Below the pieces are notes generated by a model that worked only from the letters and a program-made list of their open reading frames with translations, did not search any database and had not been told where the DNA came from. Positions 61,243-64,000 of a stretch of 64,000 nt of DNA are shown one piece after another (position 1 is the stretch's first letter; each line of letters starts with the position of its first letter). The stretch spans positions 3,906,001-3,970,000 of the forward strand of contig NZ_CP066126.1 of assembly GCF_020544465.1 (NCBI RefSeq), in the 5' to 3' direction. The position numbers and the translations under genes were made by a program. The stretch is from Chromobacterium rhizoryzae. GTDB lineage: Bacteria > Pseudomonadota > Gammaproteobacteria > Burkholderiales > Chromobacteriaceae.

Positions 61243-61276
61243 CAAAAAAAAGCCAGGGCTCGCCCTGGCTTTTTTT
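61243..61276. terminator. Bidirectional intrinsic terminator
   Basis: AGCCAGGGC / GCCCTGGCT stem with A and T runs of seven or more on both sides. It lies between the convergent mltD and FUSC genes. Confidence 0.93.
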
Positions 61277-61287
61277 CATGTCCGCCG

Positions 61288-62367
61288 CTAGCGGCTGCGC
61301 CCCTGGCTGGCGCTGCTCAGCCAGTGCCACACCATCAGCAGCACCCCGCGGCTGGGCGGCGGCACCTGCATCAGGCTGGGCAGCAGCAGCGCCAAATCCT
61401 CGCGCAAATGCTCGGCGACCAGATTGAACTCCGCGGTCAGCCAGTGGCAATACGAAGGCTTGTCCAGCGCCAGCGGACTGACCGCCTCGCTCAGCACCTC
61501 CGCCAACATCGCCGGCTGATTGAAGCGCATGCCGTGAGCGGCGCGCATCAGCGTGCGCACTATGGCGCGGCGCTGCTCGGCGCCGTCGCTCAGGGCCGGC
61601 GTGTTCTGGGCCACCTCGCCCATCCGGTCCAGCAAGCTGCACAGCGCGCGCTGACGCCGCTGGATGGCGTCGAAACCCGCCGCGGGCAGGCCGGACTCCT
61701 GCACCGCCGCCGCCACCAAGGCACGCATGCGGATCAAGCGGCTGTTGAAACGCTCCAGCGCCAAGCCGGCGTCCACCTCGCGCCGCCGCGCGATCTTGCT
61801 GTACAGGGTGGCCGCTTCGCGCAAATTATCCGCCAGCAAAAAACGCCAGCTGTCTATCGCCCGCAAAGGAAACAGGCCCGCGGCCACCAAGCCCAGTAGG
61901 GAACCGGCCAGCACATTGAAGCCGCGCCACAGCGCGGCCTCCACCGGCTCGTTGCCCAGGCCGGCGACAATCACCATGGTCAGCCCCACCAGCAGCGCCA
62001 GATACTCGCCCTTGCCCAGCGCGAACCAGGCGCTGAGCATCACCAGCGCCGTCATCCACAGATAGCAGGACAGCGGCGAATGGCGGTACAAGGCCATGGC
62101 CACCAGGCCGGCCGCCGCCCCCAGCAAAGAGCCGCCCATGCGCTGCAAGGCCTTGCGCCTTACCCCGCCCCAGTGCGGCACGCTGCCCAGCACGATCAGA
62201 ATGGTCACCAGCATCCAGCTGCCATGCGGTATCTCGAACAACAGGTTCAAGGCCAAACCCACCAAAAACGCCGCGGCCACCCGCAGTACATGCGCCTGCC
62301 GGGCGTACAGGTTCAGATAATACGGCGTCAGCAGAATGCGCCAGGAGCGCCAGCGGCTGCCTTCCAT
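61288..62367 (-). CDS. FUSC-family membrane protein
   Basis: A 359-residue protein with an N-terminal block of about six hydrophobic helices (residues ~25-180, including HGSWMLVTILIVLGSVPHWGGV with the conserved Trp and the FUSC pattern GGSLLGAAAGLVA) and a soluble helical C-terminal half. Members such as YccS and AaeB are thought to be fusaric-acid-type or aromatic-acid efflux components, usually larger. The specific substrate is unknown. It starts 3 bp after the dtd stop and is probably co-transcribed with it. Confidence 0.85.
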   Translation of the reverse strand: MEGSRWRSWRILLTPYYLNLYARQAHVLRVAAAFLVGLALNLLFEIPHGSWMLVTILIVLGSVPHWGGVRRKALQRMGGSLLGAAAGLVAMALYRHSPLSCYLWMTALVMLSAWFALGKGEYLALLVGLTMVIVAGLGNEPVEAALWRGFNVLAGSLLGLVAAGLFPLRAIDSWRFLLADNLREAATLYSKIARRREVDAGLALERFNSRLIRMRALVAAAVQESGLPAAGFDAIQRRQRALCSLLDRMGEVAQNTPALSDGAEQRRAIVRTLMRAAHGMRFNQPAMLAEVLSEAVSPLALDKPSYCHWLTAEFNLVAEHLREDLALLLPSLMQVPPPSRGVLLMVWHWLSSASQGRSR

Positions 62368-62370
62368 CTC

Positions 62371-62823
62371 TCACTCCATCGTCTTGCTGTCCAGCCAGAT
62401 CGTCACCGGACCATCGTTGACCAGCGCCACCTGCATGTCCGCGCCAAACACCCCGGTGGGCACCGGCTTGCCCAAGGTCTGCGCCATCGAGGCGACAAAT
62501 TGATCGAACAGGGGGCTGGAGCGCTCCGGCCGCGCCGCGCGCGAATACGACGGCCGATTGCCCTTCTTGGTGCTGGCGAACAAGGTGAACTGGCTGACCG
62601 CCAACACCTCGCCGCCGCAATCCAGCACCGAGCGGTTCATCACGCCGGCCTCGTCGTTGAAGATCCGCAGTTGGCTGAGCTTGCGCGTCAGCCAGGCGAT
62701 ATCCTCCGCCCCGTCTTCCTCCTCAATGCCCACCAGCAACAGCAGGCCGGGACCGATCTCCCCGGTCACGCGCCCTTCCACCGTCACCGACGCCTGCCTC
62801 GCCCTTTGCACCAATACCCGCAT
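62371..62823 (-). CDS. dtd: D-aminoacyl-tRNA deacylase
   Basis: A 150-residue dimeric enzyme that removes D-amino acids from tRNA. The catalytic motif SQFTLFASTKKGNRPSYSRAA, shown as SQFTLFA and KKGNRPSY, and the cross-dimer Gly-cisPro-type motif NDGPVTIWLDS are present. The start at 62823 (MRVLVQRARQASVTV) is the usual N-terminus; upstream in-frame ATGs are not supported. Confidence 0.96.
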   Translation of the reverse strand: MRVLVQRARQASVTVEGRVTGEIGPGLLLLVGIEEEDGAEDIAWLTRKLSQLRIFNDEAGVMNRSVLDCGGEVLAVSQFTLFASTKKGNRPSYSRAARPERSSPLFDQFVASMAQTLGKPVPTGVFGADMQVALVNDGPVTIWLDSKTME

Positions 62824-62958
62824 GTCCTCTCCTTGCCAGACCATCATAGATTCAAATCCCGGCCTGCATTCTAGAGCCAAGCGCGCCGCCGGTCACGACG
62901 ACGGGCCAAGCCCGGCGCAGTCCAGTACAATGACGGTTGCTCAATAAGGATTCGCCTC

Positions 62959-63732
62959 ATGCTGATGGTCATCTCCCCAGCCAAGACGCTGGACTTCGAC
63001 ACCCCCGCCGCCACCGATCACTACACCCAGCCGGACTTTCTGCATCACAGCGCCGAACTGATTCAGGTGCTGCGCGCCAAGAGCCCGCTGGAAATCGGCA
63101 AGCTGATGAGCATCAGCGACGCGCTGGCCCAATTGAACGTGGGTCGCTACCACGACTGGCAAGCGCCGTTCAGCCCGGCCAACGCCAAACAGGCGGTGCT
63201 GGCCTTCAAGGGCGACGTCTACGAAGGCCTGAACGCCGCCAGCCTGGAGCCGGGGCAGATGAGCTATCTGCAAAACCATTTGCGCATCCTGTCCGGCCTC
63301 TACGGCGCGCTGCGGCCGCTGGACCTGATGCAGCCCTACCGGCTGGAGATGGGCACCCGCCTGAGCAACCCGCGCGGCAAAAACCTGTACGAGTTCTGGG
63401 GCGACACCGTCACCCACGCGCTGAACGCGGTGCTGGAGCAAAGAAAAGACCCGGTGCTGGTGAACTTGGCCTCGGAGGAATACTTCAAGGCGGTGAAGCC
63501 GGCCAAGCTCAACGGCAGCCTGATCACCCCGGTGTTCCAGGACCGCAAGAACGGCCAGTACAAAATCATCAGCTTCTACGCCAAGCGCGCGCGCGGCATG
63601 ATGGCGCGCTGGGCCGCGCTGCATCAGGTCAGCCAGCCGGAGCAGCTCAAGCACTTCGACAGCGCCGGCTACGCCTTCGATGCGGCGGCCTCCAACGAAC
63701 TCAACTGGGTGTTCCGCCGCGACCTGCCCTAA
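62959..63732 (+). CDS. yaaA: Peroxide stress protein YaaA (DUF328)
   Basis: A 257-residue protein of the YaaA family, which limits intracellular iron and DNA damage during H2O2 stress in E. coli. Characteristic segments: MVISPAKTLDF at the N-terminus, LSGLYGALRPLDLMQPYRLEMG shown as LSGLYGALRPLD, and FWGDTVTHALN with NLASEEYFKAVK. Native length. Its TAA stop is the left flank of a family B element. Confidence 0.95.
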   Translation: MLMVISPAKTLDFDTPAATDHYTQPDFLHHSAELIQVLRAKSPLEIGKLMSISDALAQLNVGRYHDWQAPFSPANAKQAVLAFKGDVYEGLNAASLEPGQMSYLQNHLRILSGLYGALRPLDLMQPYRLEMGTRLSNPRGKNLYEFWGDTVTHALNAVLEQRKDPVLVNLASEEYFKAVKPAKLNGSLITPVFQDRKNGQYKIISFYAKRARGMMARWAALHQVSQPEQLKHFDSAGYAFDAAASNELNWVFRRDLP

Positions 63733-63868
63733 GAACCTCTAAAGTCTGCTGCGCTTCAGCGATACGGCGTTGAAAACCACTTCGAAATGCTCATGTACCC
63801 CCGTACATTCCGCTTTCTCAGCCTCAACGCCTTGTCTCGCTCTGGCTCGCGAAATCGTAAACAGACGC
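63733..63868 (+). mobile_element. Family B MITE-like element, copy B5 (136 bp), mixed ends
   Basis: The left end GAACCTCTAAAGTCTGC is of the CAAAGTCT variant, while the inverted right end GCGTCTGTTTACGATTTC is of the TTACGATCT variant. Core GTACCCCCGTAC. Exact TAA flanks at 63730-63732 (the yaaA stop) and 63869-63871. Confidence 0.88.
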
Positions 63869-63871
63869 TAA

Positions 63872-63983
63872 GACCCGCTAACAGCATCGCTGATCCTGCG
63901 TTGCGCCTTCTTGTCCTAGGACTTGTACTGCCTGCGTCGGCGCGCCTTGGCTCAGCTTCTCTGCGCGGTTTTCTTAGCAGCCC
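63872..63983 (+). mobile_element. Family A MITE-like element, copy A4 (112 bp)
   Basis: Begins directly after the TAA that ends copy B5. Left end GACCCGCTAACAGCATC (partly changed), right end inverted GGGCTGCTAAGAAAACC. Right flank CAA is one base from TAA. Composite order B-A is the reverse of the A-B pair at 34573-34827. The last 17 bases of the window hold nothing recognisable. Confidence 0.85.
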
Positions 63984-64000
63984 CAACTAGGCGGATACGG

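Overview
The window is GC-rich, gene-dense chromosomal DNA from a betaproteobacterium. Gene content and protein style (guaB, uvrC-pgsA-tRNA, glyA-nrdR-ribD, ispD-ispF, gloB/rnhA/dnaQ, chaperone-usher fimbriae) suggest Chromobacteriaceae (Neisseriales), probably Chromobacterium or a close relative. That assignment is inference from recognised families, not a database result.

Layout. 1-1.2 kb: the N-terminal ~350 residues of a tyrosine integrase lie just past the 3' end of tRNA-Cys, marking the edge of an integrated island that continues off the left end. 1.2-4.8 kb: tRNA-Cys and four identical tRNA-Gly genes follow a DUF4124-uvrC-pgsA operon, a tRNA neighbourhood also known after uvrC-pgsA in E. 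coli. 4.8-12.8 kb: guaB, two regulators, a GMC oxidoreductase with an MHS-type transporter, and an alpha/beta hydrolase. 13-19.7 kb: an M32 carboxypeptidase, a SnoaL-like protein, an unknown gene, then nrdR-GNAT-ribD and glyA. 19.7-20.7 kb: a low-GC two-gene cassette of unknown function. 20.7-26.3 kb: pirin and its LysR neighbour, an unknown protein, a strong small-RNA candidate, and ilvD. 26.5-30.7 kb: lgt and a phosphonate/phosphite-type ABC importer with a fused double permease. 30.7-33.3 kb: a phospholipid-synthesis operon (CDP-alcohol transferase, CdsA-like, PlsC-like). 33.7-39.8 kb: an amino-acid ABC importer lacking an ATPase gene, an M14 peptidase, a metallo-beta-lactamase-fold protein and a DUF190 protein. 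39.8-45.1 kb: a broken hicAB locus, copZ/copA, a nicotinamidase and a secreted SAM-hydrolase-family protein. 45.1-50.4 kb: a chaperone-usher fimbrial operon. 50.8-63.7 kb: corA, ppx, phoU, rpiA, ispF, ispD, dnaQ, rnhA, a methyltransferase, gloB, mltD, a FUSC protein, dtd and yaaA.

The most unusual signal is a set of small non-coding elements of two families. Family A is 112 bp (four copies). Family B is 136-143 bp (five clear copies plus two divergent relatives). Both have terminal inverted repeats starting with GA or G, lie between copies of TAA (presumed target duplication), and share a central core like GTACCACTTGTAC. Five copies sit exactly on the TAA stop codon of the preceding gene. One copy interrupts a hicA toxin gene; removing it with one TAA restores the HicA reading frame exactly, which is direct evidence of past mobility. 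They look like MITEs whose transposase is encoded elsewhere. The other strong novelty candidate is a roughly 93-nt sRNA at 23880-23972, with a near-consensus sigma-70 promoter, anti-Shine-Dalgarno CU-rich segments and an intrinsic terminator.
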